Positions 22,671 to 35,275 of a stretch of 64,000 nucleotides of DNA are shown here, piece after piece. Both the position numbers and the translations under genes were made by a program. The DNA lies in the NCBI GenBank assembly GCA_002205965.3, contig NADL03000762.1, forward strand, positions 124,001-188,000, given 5' to 3'. Each line of letters opens with the position of its first letter. Position 1 is the first letter of the stretch. The notes under the pieces were generated by a model. That model was given only the letters and a program-made list of their open reading frames with translations, did not search any database and was not told the origin of the DNA. The stretch comes from Kappaphycus alvarezii. Lineage: Eukaryota > Rhodophyta > Florideophyceae > Gigartinales > Solieriaceae.

Positions 22671-23558
22671 TCAAGACTCAGACCGGGCCCTAGCAACTCC
22701 TCCTCGCTGATCATCACCACGAGGGTTCTTGGACCAGCATGTTGCTTCCGAATGCCCTCTCCTCCCACAAATTGTACAGCGCGTATATAGATGAGGATTA
22801 TGCGGGCAACGGCTCGCTCCGTGGCCCTTCGGGTTGCAATAGCTGCAAAAATAATCCGCATCCGTCTTCATCTGCGGCGTCGTTTCGTCGAATTGCTTCT
22901 TCACGAACAAAGATAGTTCAGCAAATTGGTCTGCCAACTTATCCACCTTATTTTCCAGATGCTGAGAAGTACGAGCATACGGCCTTTGGAGGATGTTCTT
23001 CGGCGCTTCATTCGACGATGATATTTCACTTTCTTCCCCGTAGAACGTCTTCTTTCCACTAACAAAGTCTGTGATTGCCTCCTTGAGCCCCTTATAGTAC
23101 GAATGGGCTCTAAACACTAAGAACTGCGCCATGTCTTGATCTTCTGCCACTGATTTCCGAAGGAGGCCAAACGAGGCGGTATCGTTGAATCCAACTCTCC
23201 TGTATAGAGCGTCCAACTGCGCCAGGGAGCCCACTACATCCTTCGGGTCCAACCTAGCGTTGATAGCCTTCTGCAAGTCTTCTTCCGGCGTCGGGGTCTT
23301 CCTAAACTCCTCGATGAGCTTGGCCTTAACGATCGAATAGTTCTTCGCCTCCTCCACCAACGCTCCGTCTCTCTCGAAAGCCTCGTAGAAACGCTCAAAC
23401 GCCGCGCCTTCGAGGTGGCAAAGGATCTGGAGCGCCTTTTTCTCGTCGTTTTTACCGCGCATGGCTACATTCTCGTACGCGAAAAGGAAGCGCGCGACTT
23501 CGGAAGATGGGGAACCGTTGAATGAAACGTCGGGTCTAAGGTAATCGTTCATGTCCAT
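22671..23558 (-). pseudogene. Ty3/gypsy gag with two zinc knuckles
   Basis: I chose the ATG at 23558 (MDMNDYLRPDVSFNGSP), because the first in-frame ATG overlaps the primer-binding site. The helical capsid-like part includes RFLFAYENVAMRGKNDEKKA, LQILCHLEGAAFERFYEAF and LDPKDVVGSLAQLDALYRRV. Two CX2CX4HX4C zinc knuckles follow (CSYCNPKGHGASRC and CTICGRRGHSEATC). The frame ends in a TGA after RARSES and continues as protease. The stop may be mutational or a readthrough stop; one copy cannot decide. Confidence 0.85.
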
Positions 23559-23564
23559 AGTCGA

Positions 23565-23581
23565 CCTTGGATGCGGTACCA
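23565..23581 (-). other. Primer-binding site of the gypsy element
   Basis: On the element's strand TGGTACCGCATCCAAGG starts immediately after the LTR end TTTTCA. A TGG start complements the CCA end of a tRNA, and TGGTA followed by a CGC word is similar to initiator-Met primer sites of other LTR elements. The tRNA identity is inference. Confidence 0.75.
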
Positions 23582-23783
23582 TGAAAATGCTTGTTTCTGT
23601 TTACTCTCTCTCTCTCTGCTGTTTAGGCCAAGCTGAACCTGCCTCTCATCCCCCCGGACTCCGGCAGCCCTCGCGTCATATTATAGGGGCAGCAGGGCCG
23701 GGGTTTCTACTCATGAACGTGCAAGTTAATGTACACTACTACTGTACACGTTGCGAGCAGCCGTCGCGCGACACAAAAATCGC
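23582..23783 (-). repeat. 5' LTR of the gypsy element (outer end uncertain)
   Basis: Direct repeat of 16761-16989, beginning TGAAAATGCTTGTTTCTG next to the primer-binding site. Homology stops at 23783, about 8-9 bp before the end of the other copy. An alternative end is 23940, where ...TTATACA is followed by GTGGTC, the same six bases that precede the left LTR. That would require the left LTR to have lost about 150 bp. Confidence 0.7.
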
Positions 23784-24640
23784 TCTAAATGGTCGTTGGC
23801 GTCTGTAGCCATCCTTTCCTGAGCCCCACCACACGTGACCGATTTGGTCCGTCCAGTTGGCTTTTGACTGAACAGTCGGTCAGTCAGTGCGTACCCTACA
23901 TATGTAAGTAATGAGAAATTGTATCTCTTTATTTTATACAGTGGTCTCTTGTTATAAGAAATGTGGTCTATGCGGGTCTCTAGTGTCTATAGGACCATTT
24001 GTAGAAAGTTGGAATTGGTTGGGTTTGTTGTTGCTCCGGTCAGTCAGAAAGACGCCTGGAGTGTCCTTTATATAGAGAAAGATTGTCGAGGGCTGCTAGA
24101 GAGCTTCGGTACCCGAGAAGCAGTGGGCGTTCCGAGTGGCTACCATCCTCTCGTCCAGAGGTGCTTTTCAAGAAGGTGCTGGCCAATGTCAAAAATGCTC
24201 CTGACTGGGCTGCATAAATTTGGCTCTTTCGTAAGCTACTGTACGTACGAATAAAAGGCCATCTATTTCCTTTGTATGTACGAATATTCCAACACCGTTG
24301 TCCTCATATGAGGACATAGTCTAGGGGGGGAACTGGGACCCTTATTTAAAGATTTAATGAGGGCTGCTAAAAAGACACAAGCTGGCAAGGGCTTGACCAA
24401 TGCCTACTCCAGCGAAGGGGACGGAAGAAAATTACTCCATTGAAATTTCGGCAAGCCGAAAAATCAATGGGTTGAAAAACTACAGATGTATTCGATGTGC
24501 TTACAGAAAGTGACGACGAGAGCGACGAATTCTCGAAGGAAGCAGTCATAGTCGTCGTAAAGGCCATCCGTGCCATCCGTGGCTTCTCGGTCGAATCTTC
24601 GTCGACATCCGGCATGTCCAGATCAAATCGTTTCACACTA
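23784..24640. other. No recognised gene between gypsy and copia relics
   Basis: One 97-codon open frame (23961-24254) has no recognisable motif. Around 24.36-24.65 kb the composition looks coding and could be the remains of a copia gag (for example EFLKEAV-like charged stretches in mixed frames), but I cannot support a call. Confidence 0.35.
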
Positions 24641-24648
24641 CTGGAGTC

Positions 24649-25020
24649 ACATCTAAGCAATCTTTCTTAGAAGCTTGCTGCGACATAGGTGCGCAAAGGA
24701 CTTTCATCGGTCGCCGTCAAGCGCGCGCGTATTGCCGGGAAGCCGGTGTCCATTATAAACTTCGGCCATCTGACTTCGCTTTTCGCTTCGGAGATGGTAT
24801 CTACTGCAGCCTCTGCACCATCGAAATACGCATGCACACATCGGACGGTTCCTTTCTGGCTATTCACGCGGACGTTGTTGACGCCGATTTCCCGCTTTTG
24901 CTTGGCATTGATACACTTGACCGGGAACAACTCGTCGCGGACAACGTCCTAAACATCCTCGACAGCCGCCGTTGCGGCTGGCATTTACCCATCAAACGAC
25001 GTGATGGAAACATGTTTTCG
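24649..25020 (+). pseudogene. Ty1/copia protease region
   Basis: Reads SFLEACCDIGAQRTFIGRRQ, with DIGA at the retropepsin active-site position where DTGA is normal. It continues RPSDFAFRFGDGIYCSL and DADFPLLLGIDTLDREQLVA, the last matching the PLLLG...D element typical of copia proteases. The reading ends when the frame shifts before the pre-integrase part. No LTR was found for this copy. Confidence 0.7.
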
Positions 25021-25037
25021 GATGGGATACTAAGCTT

Positions 25038-25232
25038 GTGTTGTTCACTCGGGCGAAACTACGGAAACTACACTTCCATTGTTTCCATCCGTCCGCCCGC
25101 AAGCTATACAACCTACTTAAGCGTATCGATCCCGTCAACACTGGGCCAGACACGCTTTCCGTCCTCGAGGAGATATCAAAAGCATGTCATACTTGCGCTA
25201 AATTCTCCACGGTCCGCACCGTTTTCGGGTAA
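25038..25232 (+). pseudogene. Copia GAG-pre-integrase zinc region
   Basis: Reads LHFHCFHPSARKLYNLLKRI and ISKACHTCAKFS. The His...His...Cys-x2-Cys spacing is that of the GAG-pre-integrase domain. It lies one frame from both neighbours. Confidence 0.75.
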
Positions 25233-25252
25233 GCTTACCGTCTGGCACTTGT

Positions 25253-26209
25253 GTGTTTAACCATACACTCGCGTTGGACCTCGTCTGGTTGGATGGCGAC
25301 CCCGCCCTCCATGTTGTGGATGTTGATACTCACTTCTCTTCTGCTATCTTCCTCCGTGGCAAGTCGACGAGGGACGTGTGGAACGCGTTCGTAGTATGCT
25401 GGGCATCAATGTATTCCGGCTACCCGGACAAATTTAAGGTAGATCAGGATAGTGTGTTTACTAGTCGCGAATGGCGCCAACTTTCCAATGACGCCGGCAT
25501 TTTGCTCGAGTTCTCGGGAGTGGAATCTCACAACGCGATCGGCGTTGGGGAACGGTACCACGCTCCCCTTCGTCGCATTTTTATGAAGATCCGAGAGGAC
25601 GCGCCCACACTAGACCCCGACATCTCTCTGAAGTTGGCAATCAAGGCGATGAACGATACTATGGGGCCGGAGAGTTTAGTCCCACCCCTACTAGTATTTG
25701 GAACTGTCCCGCGCTTCCCGCCTGCTCCAACCTCACTGCCGGACCACATCGACCGAATGGCGGCTATGAACATTGCTCATCTTGAAATTGCCAACATCTC
25801 TGCGCAGCTGCGCATACAACGTACTTTTAGGTCCAAACTGCCTCCGGCAGCTTCGTACAGTGTTTCACCAGGTGACCAAGTATACGTACATGCAGAATCC
25901 ACAGGGCGTGGGAAGGGAACTCGCCACTGGGAGGGTCCGTATGAGGTCTCTAAAACATTTGACAAAACGGTTTATGTCCTCCGCCCTGACAAGGAGGCTC
26001 AATACAGCATAGACCACATTTTGCCTGTGCACAAAGCGGATGGCGACGGTCTCCTTCGATATGCCCATCATGCTTTCAGCTCTAGGACATCCCACCAGCC
26101 CGCTCGCTTCCTTTTAACCGAAGTAATCACTCCGTCTGACCCGCGCTGTCTTACGCCAGAAGCCCTCACGGCCATCGAGAAAGAGATTGCTGGCCTTCTT
26201 GAGAAATGA
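25253..26209 (+). pseudogene. Ty1/copia integrase
   Basis: The open frame contains LALDLVWLDGDPALHVVDVD, then FKVDQDSVFTSREWRQLSND (second Asp) and GVESHNAIGVGERYHAPLRR (catalytic Glu in GERYH). A C-terminal part follows (VSPGDQVYVHAESTGRGKGT, HWEGPYEV). All three catalytic acids are present. It ends in a TGA at 26207 after IEKEIAGLLEK, and the same frame runs straight on as reverse transcriptase, so this stop is the main defect of the segment. Confidence 0.9.
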
Positions 26210-26836
26210 ACATTTGAGGTCGTTATCAAGGAGGACGTCTCGCAAGATGCCAAAGTCCTTGGCAGTCGGTTTGTATTGTCTATCAAACACAAGGGGACTG
26301 ACAAAGAAATGTACAAAGCAAGGTACGTGGTGCAGGGGCACAGGGATAAAGAGAAAAATGTTCTGCTACATCAAAGTACGACTTTGCGACAGAGCTCCAT
26401 CAGAGTCATCACTGCGATCGCTGCCATTTTTAGTTTCAAAATATGGTCCCAGGACATATCACAGGCTTACATACAATCGATGGATAAATTGATGCGTGAC
26501 GTTTATGTACGGCCCACTAAGGAGTTTCGACTATCCCGTGACCATCTTTTGATGCTCATCAAACCACTCTATGGTTTACTTGATTCGGGCGACTACAGGG
26601 ATGTCACTATGAGTACACGCTTGCAGGGTGACTTGGACATGCGGCGCACGGCTTTAGAAATCAGTTTCGTCTTTAAAAGACTCGGTGAGCGTCTTGTCGG
26701 GATCACAGGAACGTATGTCGACGATAGCCTCAATGCTGGGAAGGAAGATTTTATGAAGGATTGCGACGTCACTCAGGACAAATTCAATTCCAGAAATAGA
26801 GAAATGGACTCATTCACATTCGCTGGAACTGCGTAG
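26210..26836 (+). pseudogene. Ty1/copia reverse transcriptase, truncated
   Basis: Reads VLGSRFVLSIKHKGTDKEMY, KARYVVQGHRDKEKN, KIWSQDISQAYIQSMDKLMR and LMLIKPLYGLLDSGDY, then GTYVDDSLNAGK with an intact YVDD box. The frame stops at 26834 shortly after the RT core. No RNase H motif is visible beyond it, so the 3' part of the element is gone. It is in the same frame as the integrase. Confidence 0.88.
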
Positions 26837-27380
26837 ATCTCTAGCCATGAACTATGGGTCTAGGACATCGCAGCCCTATATAACATTATGAGCACTGTCG
26901 GCGGTGCACTTGTCTATTGTGACCTTTCGTACAACACTGAACTAAATGCAATACAATGAATACTGTACGTCATCGGATCTGGATCCGCTACAAATCTTGA
27001 GTAACAACAGTAGAACAGCAACAGCTGGGACCTCGCGCTTTCTGTGACGAATACAACAATGATTGAGTACGGTAGGGTACGATGATCATTGCTGGACATA
27101 GTTTAGGGTAAGTTTTTTGAGTAAAAAATTCTTTTTCTGTCGCTTTTCGCTAGCCTGTACTTTCAACAGTAGTGATGCTCGATCGAAACAAACTTTCGGT
27201 AATTTCAGCGCTATCCAGGGTACAAACTACTTCATTTCACTTGGTGACTTTTGATTTTAGTGCCAACTTGCAGTTGTCAATATTTTATAGTTGGTTGTAC
27301 TAAACAATTATCTTAGTCGACAAATATCATCCAATGAACAGAAAAACATCTTAAAAATTTTAAAAAAATCAGTCTTTCTT
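26837..27380. other. No recognised gene
   Basis: Short spacer between the copia relic and the pogo-like relic. I see no coding or repeat signal beyond AT-rich DNA. Confidence 0.4.
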
Positions 27381-27383
27381 CGT

Positions 27384-27632
27384 CTACCGGCCTTCCATCA
27401 AATGTTGGCCACGGATACAGAGCTGCGTGCGTCTGACATCTCCGAGGAACTCATTCGAAGCCTCTTCCAATGCTTCGACAATCTCCTTCGCCCGTGCTAG
27501 ATTTTCCAGCTTTCTAAGCATCTTTTGGTCTAGAAAATCATCCTCTGATCCACTACTCCTGCACTGATCAACATTTATATCGCACAGTACTGTTCCAGGT
27601 AGTATCTCATCTGTCACAACTCCTGCATACAA
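27384..27632 (-). pseudogene. Possible C-terminal piece of the pogo/Tigger transposase
   Basis: The frame contains INVDQCRSSGSEDDFLDQKM and LENLARAKEIVEALEEASNE, an acidic and helical composition. It lies downstream, on the same strand, of clear pogo-like transposase remains, where an acidic C-terminus is usual. Assignment rests on position and composition only. Confidence 0.35.
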
Positions 27633-28339
27633 TCATTTCTTCCATAGGATTCCATCAATTCCACACTTATCACTTTTCATGCTTGTGGATCCAGTGCATC
27701 CATATGTTCTTCAATTTTTGTGAAGTTCAAAATCTGGTACTGTCAGTGTCAATGAAACCTCGCTGTAGACCCACGAGTATTACGCGGGAGCACAATCTGT
27801 CGCGGGGCAAAATACTCGTCAATAGCGGATAGCTTGCGGTGTAGCAAAGAAGGACTGGGCGGAGAACCTCAGCGAACGAAGACGACCAAAGGGTTGGTTT
27901 ACTTCCGACTTCTATGCTGCCTCGTTTCCCCCTACTCCACCTGACAGTAATTGTCCCTTTGGGTGTGGACGGATGAGTGTGGGCATCGAGTGCTCGGTGC
28001 CACACTCAGTCCGATCCTTAAAATTGATTAAAATAGACCATTAAAGATGGACCAAAATTAAGTCAAAAATTAGCCAAAATAGGGGCAAATTAAGCGTAGA
28101 AAATATTGCGACGCCGACACACCGAATATACAGTATGGAGATCACAGAACATAAGCCGATCAACAGTCAGATCTAATTCTTCTCTGCCCCTTCTTAATCA
28201 AATATCCCTTCAGGAATTTTTAATATATTTGCGAGGATTATCTCCCCAAGCAGCCTAAGATAAACGCAGAGCCATTAAAATATCTACTTAATATAACTAA
28301 TTTGCAGCGAAATCGCTTACTTTAAAACCTTATCCAGTT

Positions 28340-29400
28340 GGGGCTTCTTCTAGCGTAATTTCAAAGTCGTAGTAATAGTAACAACTAGAGGTTGAATCTC
28401 AGAGGTTTTTTGGGAGGAAAATATTAAACCTTGACGTTCGGCATATTGCTAAAGTGTTGAGATGTTCCATGAGCAGAACAATTTTAAATTATCAAAACAA
28501 CCCGTCTTCCTGGCGTGCGTGCAATGTACGATTGGAATCTTTAGAGAAGGTTGATGAATAAATCCGCCGTCATCCAGATCTTTTTATTTTTATGATAATT
28601 AACCTCGATCTCCGGACCCATTTTGCAGTTGAATACTTTTGGCTTCCACGCAGACCCGATAAAAATCAACTGTTGTTTCCTACAACTGTTCATGTTACAA
28701 CAAGCAATAATGGTTATCCGCTTTTTCTCTTTCTTGCGTCCACAAGGTCGATGCCTTGCAATAGTTTTATCAGGGGCCATAAAATAGAACAATCCAGATT
28801 CATCAGCATTGAAGACATATTTAGGAGCCCCTTCCTCAACTTTATCCTGTAGAGCTGTAAATTTGATTTGAATCGAACTCTCTTCAACATCAGCAGTTTA
28901 TACAAGAGACCGAAACTATTTCAGCCCCCACCGCTCTTTGAAGTTTGTCATCTACTCTTCCTAGAACCTAAGTTTAAGATGAACCTCTTGCCTACGGTAA
29001 CCATTAGCCTTTGTTTCCAGATCTTTCCCTTTCTGGCGTATGATATCTGCAACGATTCATTTCCGAAAAGAGGTTTGAGCGCTTATCTATTCAAAGAGTA
29101 AAGCTTCTAGAGCGGGGCATTGGCATTTTTGATTCTGCTTTGACTTTCATAATCTTGGTTGTTGAGCTACTTGTCATATCTGATCCCGTTTCTGTAAGGT
29201 ACTTGAAATGACGGACTTGTGGAGGGGAAATATCAAACGAAACTGGTTCTTGCACCAACCTGAAAGGACGTCTTGCAAATAGCTCCCTCTATTCTGTTAA
29301 CGACGGTCATATTCGATGACAAGAGCTTTCTTTCGGCCGATTTTCAAACTTTTCTCATGGTTTTTTGACTGTTGCAGAGCTAATTTTTTCTCCTGATCTC
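28340..29400 (-). pseudogene. pogo/Tigger-type (DDE_1) transposase relic
   Basis: The centre reads KYVFNADESGLFYFMAPDKT (first catalytic Asp in NADESG), CGRKKEKKRITIIACCNMN, AWKPKVFNCKMGPEIEVNYH and NKKIWMTADLFINLL. After a TAA comes RFQSYIARTPGRRVVL. Shifted frames then give a DN pair and KTSEIQPL, the element just before the third acid, which is not preserved. Upstream (29.1-29.4 kb) a broken helix-turn-helix part is suggested by WCKNQFRLIFPLHKSVISST. The gene has several frame changes and stops. Confidence 0.75.
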
Positions 29401-29756
29401 TCCCAGACTTGCCATTTCTTATGGTTGAATGGGAGTTCTTTGTAGGCAGACAATATTATATTACCAAACGCTTCTGTAACGATCTTTTCAGCCATTCAAC
29501 GACGTAAGAAATGTTTATAGCTCCACAAAGTTCCATTCTTATATCATGGAAACAACAACTCCTATTTTATCGATAAACTTTGTTGTATCCCAGATCCTGG
29601 TATATCTACCAGTTTCTTGTACTGAGTTATACCTAGTATCGTTTTTTTTGTATCAGGAGAATACCAAAGTCTATTTTTACTACTTCAGTCTCTTTCTTGG
29701 AGTGTGTTACCTTACTTAACAGTACGGTAATGTGCGTACTGTATCTGAGTGCATAC

Positions 29757-29775
29757 ACAGTACAGTACAGTACTC
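29757..29775. repeat. GTACAGTAC-type short repeat
   Basis: Reads CACAGTACAGTACAGTACT. No gene is adjacent. Confidence 0.7.
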
Positions 29776-32700
29776 TAAAAAGATTAAGACCAAGAGCAAA
29801 GTGTGAATTCTTTGAACAAATGCATGTCTTTCCAATGTGTACACAGCATATAGTGCATGCCGTGTCACTGAAACAGTAAACAGTCACTGGAATAGAGAGG
29901 TGAGTCGTTCATTGCAGTTTAATTGACGCACTTCAAGAGTAAACATTGTGCAGTGCTGCTGAATGGTGTTACTGTACACTACGTGTATTTTTTAGGGCTG
30001 CATGAGAACCCTAAATTACTGGGGATAAGCAGACGCAGTCAATTGAAAAGGATCGAATGAGCTACTGGTACAAAATTTCAGTTCCTGAAATTTAAATTAT
30101 CCTTACTATAACTCACCCAAAGAGGTATTTCATAGTTGTTGGAGAAATTTTGATAACAGCTCCTGTAGTAAGACATATATTAAATAATGTTTTAGCAATA
30201 TTGACCAAAAATTCAATAGCTCTACTCAAAGGTTTACGTTTCCAACTTCCCTGCAAAGTTAGTTCATACTTTTCTTCAGGATCTTTGAGGAGCCTACTCA
30301 TCTAATCAAAAAATTCTGCATATATTCTTTTTTTTGTATCGGCTACAGTAGCCAGTGACCGAAAAAGAACCACACTTCAATAGGACTCTGATCACAGTCA
30401 TAAATCTCAGGATAACCTGATAGCTTGCTGCACCCGTATATGTAATTATTAGTAAGTTTTTTTCATCTATTATTGAGTCCATTATTTTCTTTTGTTTTGA
30501 AAATGAAAGGGGCAAAAATGCAGTAGCAAATCAATAGTAACATGAGAAACCAAGTATGATAGTATAAGGTCGGCAATGAAAGCCGCCGACGAAATCGAGA
30601 AATGCATTTTTCGAATATGTTTACCTTCCCTTTCTCTCACAGTGAGTACCAAAAATGCCTTATCTGACACTAAAATATTAAGAGATGAGACATCTTTAAA
30701 TGTGGTAGAAATGGAAACGAAAGTTTTAAAGCTTCGAAAATGTGTTCAACATGTCTTGCTTCAAAAATATTTCGGTTTGATAACATAAAAAAATACAGCA
30801 TATGAGATTAACCGTACCCAACCAGCAGCTCTAACTTCACGAATTTCAAATCAGAAAATTTCAATTTTGTATTACACTTAACCTCAAATTGTTGACTGGA
30901 TGATCACGTGCAGAAGCAGACTTGTTCAGCCAAACAACGATAAGGTATCAGTACAGGCATAATTAAGTGAAGTGAAGTTCTTGATTATTAGATATCATTC
31001 TTCTTCTACTCAGTTAATATTATACCCCAACCTTCTGCTCACTTCAACATTATTACATCCAGCAAATAAAATCCAGCTACAAACCATAGTTAGGCTTGGG
31101 ACCTCTGGTCAGTAAAGACGCGAGAAAAATAAGATACTTCAGCGTGAAGTTCAGAACAATTCCAAGCAATTATGCTCAGAGGTAACAAAAGGAAGTTCTT
31201 CGCAGAAAAAAAGAAACTTTAAAAACCCTGAAAATATCAACAAAAATTCAGGAGACTGCTACTTTTTGACCTAATAAAAACTCTAATTATTGTGCAAGCT
31301 TGTTCCAGAGAATCTTATACGCTTTTTAGTTCAGTTGAAAAGCGTTTGAGGAAGCTGTAGATAAGATAGATCAGTATTGTTAATACTGTGCGCTTCAGAA
31401 CATTTTTTGCATAATACGAATACAATTATCTCAATATTCTTAGAGTAGCGTAGCTCATATCTTAAATAATCTATGATATATATACGTTGCACAGTTTACA
31501 GCAAAATATCAGAATATTGATATTTTTTATTCTTATTTCACCTTATTAACGCCCCAAGTTGAAATCACCCTCTTAAGAGAATGTAATAAAATTTTCCGCT
31601 ATATTCCCGACTTCCAAAGTTGTTTATAAAGACCGTAATCTCTAGATTGTACGGAGAGCTTTGTTAAAAGATTCATGTGTGCAAGAGTGTGCAGAATTAT
31701 AGACTTCGAAAAGCCGTACCCTCTGGGTGCCGAGGAGTAAAGTACAACTGCAAGATGAATTGCGTAGTTCACTTTTCCGCCGGACTATGATGATGGCGAA
31801 GAAAAATTCTCCAATGCCGTTAAAAAGCCGCGGCTCACAATAAATGCAATCTTTGAAAAATTAATTCTCATTTTGACACCTTCTCGATCATTCGATTTCC
31901 TGATTGTGAGAAAAAAGGCCAGAATGTTTGAAATATAGGACAATTATGAATGTAGGAAGAGTTCTGGCAGAAAATATTGAACAATTCCATTTCTGCGTGG
32001 TACTTTTCTTATCTTCAACGCAGAAACCTATAAATGGTTAAATTTTGTCTCTCGGCCCTGAACGCCATATCTTCCGGGAAATATTGCTTAATGTATAAAT
32101 TTAACGTTCATCTTAACCACTAAAATTCTGAATTTGAAATCTAAATAAGTTGCGATTGGTTCTATTTGATTTGGATAATTATGGTCAAGCTCTAGAGGTA
32201 TACTTATTGCCTTATTTCAGTTTCATTCTGTCAGTTAATCCACCATAAATTGTATCCCAATATTCTAAAATAGATTATCAGACGTATTCTGAACTCTTTT
32301 ACGAACATAGAGCGTTTCCAGAATATTCGTAGGTTTGAAAACTGTAAACCTCAGCAAATCGTCGAAAATATAAATTAAATTGCTTCCTTTGAGTTGGATT
32401 TCATGAAGTTATTTTATTACATTGAACAGATTTACGTACTGCTTCACAGCATTTATTGCTGCGGTATTGTATTGATATTTCTGTAATAAGTTTTTTAAAT
32501 CATCTTTTCATCATATGCAATATATATTTCTGTTGATTAGGCTGAATGTTTTCTAAACAGGTGGACGAAATGAATGTAATTAGAAGCTGTTAGGTTGATA
32601 ATTATAGAATATAACTTCATATAAAATCCATACGGTGTAACAATGAACGTGTTTGTTCGTGCTTGGGTTAGTCAGTCCATATATTTTGGAGATAAATATT

Positions 32701-35270
32701 TTATATAAAAAGTCGCCAATAAGTCCGGAGATGACTATAAATTTTCAACCAATGGGAAAAAATATTCTTTCATCAAGGTAAAAAACTACTGGCCAGGCAA
32801 ATGCACTATCATATGTTGAAGTTTGAGCTATTAGTATGCAAGTATGAAAGCGCGCGTTGACAATTAAATCAGGAGATTCTGCAATATTATGTACAAATAC
32901 TGAGATTTTATACTATTCTACATATCTAATGGGTATTACAGTCTACTTAAAAAAACTGTCTATCCATAATGTAACATAATTTTTAAAAAGAATAGTTTAG
33001 TTACTTAAATACGACTCATATCAATTTTTTAATTTATTCAGCGTCCGGAGGAAAGTATTGCGAATTGAAAAGACATAGGTGCTCTATGCCTCGGAAGCTA
33101 TACTTACTGGATATTTTTGCATATTTCACTGATTAATCAAAATACCATGTATAGAGTTTTGCAAAAATCTTAATTTATCTACATTATCGGCTCCCAAAGA
33201 ATGCAACTTAACGTGTAGGGGACCAAAGACAAAAATAAGCGAAAAGTAACTTTAGTGATTATTTTCGCTTTGTATGTATTTGTTCCCCACGATGTAAAAG
33301 AAAGAAATTGCCTCGTAAAATAACTTTTCGACGAATAATCGTTTGCTAGAAAGTAGAGAGTTACGAATCTTACCACTGCGGTAGATATATCCATTGGAGG
33401 AACTTATTTCAAGAATTACAGCGTAGAAAAATTTAGAGGCATAATTAGACTGCTTTCTATCATAAATTAACCAGCAAAGCCAAAATTCTGAGTTTAGCTT
33501 TCCAAAGTCCTTGTCCAAAATTCTTTAGCCCTTCCTGCCCAATTAACTTCCACATAATTCAGCACTCTCCTGAAAAATATAAGGCTATGAGAGGGACGAA
33601 AGGCAGTGCATGGTTGAACCCACAGCTGTCCCGTTCAGTGACAACTCAAATTATACCTCATGGTCGGAAAGTTTTTTATCGTCGTTGAAATATTTTTTCA
33701 GTCTTGAACGCTGCTGATAGTACAGAATTCCAATTGACGGGTAAAGTACGTAGCTTCTTTCCAAGTGGAAAGTGATCGAATAAATTTTTATATATTATTA
33801 AAACTCTCATATTAAATTGAGGGTCTCTTAGAACTGCTACTGAATCTAAAATAGGATTTGAAACTTGATATAAAAAGAGGTTCTTAAAATTTTCGAAGAA
33901 AAACTCCTTGATCTTAAAATAAGAGGCGATATGATCCACTCTTACCCAATTGCTGATGACTTCAACTATCATCAGAAAATGTTCCTTCCACATATTTTTT
34001 GCTCTTTTGCGCACCCACCATATTAGAATTTTGCAACATAAATTCTTAGGATAAATTGTGAATATTAGTAAATATTTTATGCTTAAAATCGATGATGGCT
34101 TTTACTGTCACGGAAAAGCCAGTCTCATAAAACTGCTTACAGAAGTTACATTTTAAATAGATATTCTCATTTGTCACCTAAATAGTTTCTGCTCTACCTT
34201 TTCCAGTTTATCATACCTTGTGTCGCCAGTTTCGAGTAGTATTAACAACATTTGGTTTCTTATCTCTAATTACTAATATCTCTAGTCCTCTTTTTCGGAA
34301 TCAGTTTGAGTTTTCGACTTCGGAAAACTTGCATGGATCTATCAGTTGTCTTGACCGTTTAGATCTAATATGTTCTCGAAATTGACGGGAAACATCTCTG
34401 TAGTTTTGTTTTGAGGCAATTAAGGTGGTCGCGGAAAATCAGGTTGTGTTAGTAATGTAAGGGTCGGCAGGAGATGAAATGTATAGATGAAGTATATTAG
34501 TGGATAGTGGGACGCGCTAGGTAAGATTTGGGGATATGGAGATTTTCTTCAGTTGTAAAGGGTCCTCGGAGGAGGGTTTTAGATCCTCGATCTTGAATAT
34601 TGTAATACTTATATTTCCTTTTTCGAAATACCCGGAACTCATTTATTGTGGCACATGTCAGGAAAAAGTGTGACAATATTTCTGGCCCATCACCCAGTAA
34701 TTTTGGCTGCAAAAGACATCATATTCATAGTGACGAATCATTTATCTGATGAAACCAATCAATCTAATAAAGTCAATCAAAGACTGTTCCTCACTGTGGA
34801 TAAATATTTTGTGAGATTTTCAAAAAGCATTGTGACAGGATTTATTTCTCCGCAAATGCATTAAGTCTTTTTGAAAACTGTGTAATCACATTGAGATTTG
34901 ACATGTTTGACAAAACACCCAATACGACAAACTGCGAAATGTACTTTGCAATTGGGACACCCAGAGGACCTTGAATTCAGGTGTGTTTAAGCATTGTGAC
35001 ACAATTTACTTCGAAAAAATACATTGCGGTAAAAAAAGGCCGGTAGCAAACTCTCACAAAACAACGGGAAACGCATTGTGAATTCAATTTATAGCTACCA
35101 ACACCGCAAAAACCCTGCAGGTACTACTACCAGGTCCTAAGCGGCTATCAAAGGACAAAAACTACAGCATGTCTTACAGTTCAGCCTTCTTTCAAACGAA
35201 ACACCTTGTATTCTCGTCATCAAAGAATTGCTGAGCCGGGAAATCTAATCTGGAGTGTTCTGATGTTCTC
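29776..35270. other. AT-rich gene desert
   Basis: About 5.5 kb of strongly AT-rich DNA. The longest open frame (33676-34014, minus, 112 codons) has no recognisable motif and is within chance expectation for AT-rich sequence. I see no tandem array, tRNA gene or transposase motif. It may be old repeat DNA or a heterochromatic segment. Confidence 0.45.
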
Positions 35271-35275
35271 CTGCT

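Noticed and set aside
23930-23950. GTGGTC as target-site duplication of the gypsy element
   Set aside because: It matches the left flank, but would need the right LTR to end 157 bp beyond the shared homology; GTGGTC also recurs at 23963. Kept only as an alternative.
33676-34014. 112-codon minus-strand open frame in AT-rich DNA
   Set aside because: Phe/Lys/Ile-rich composition follows the base composition; no motif.
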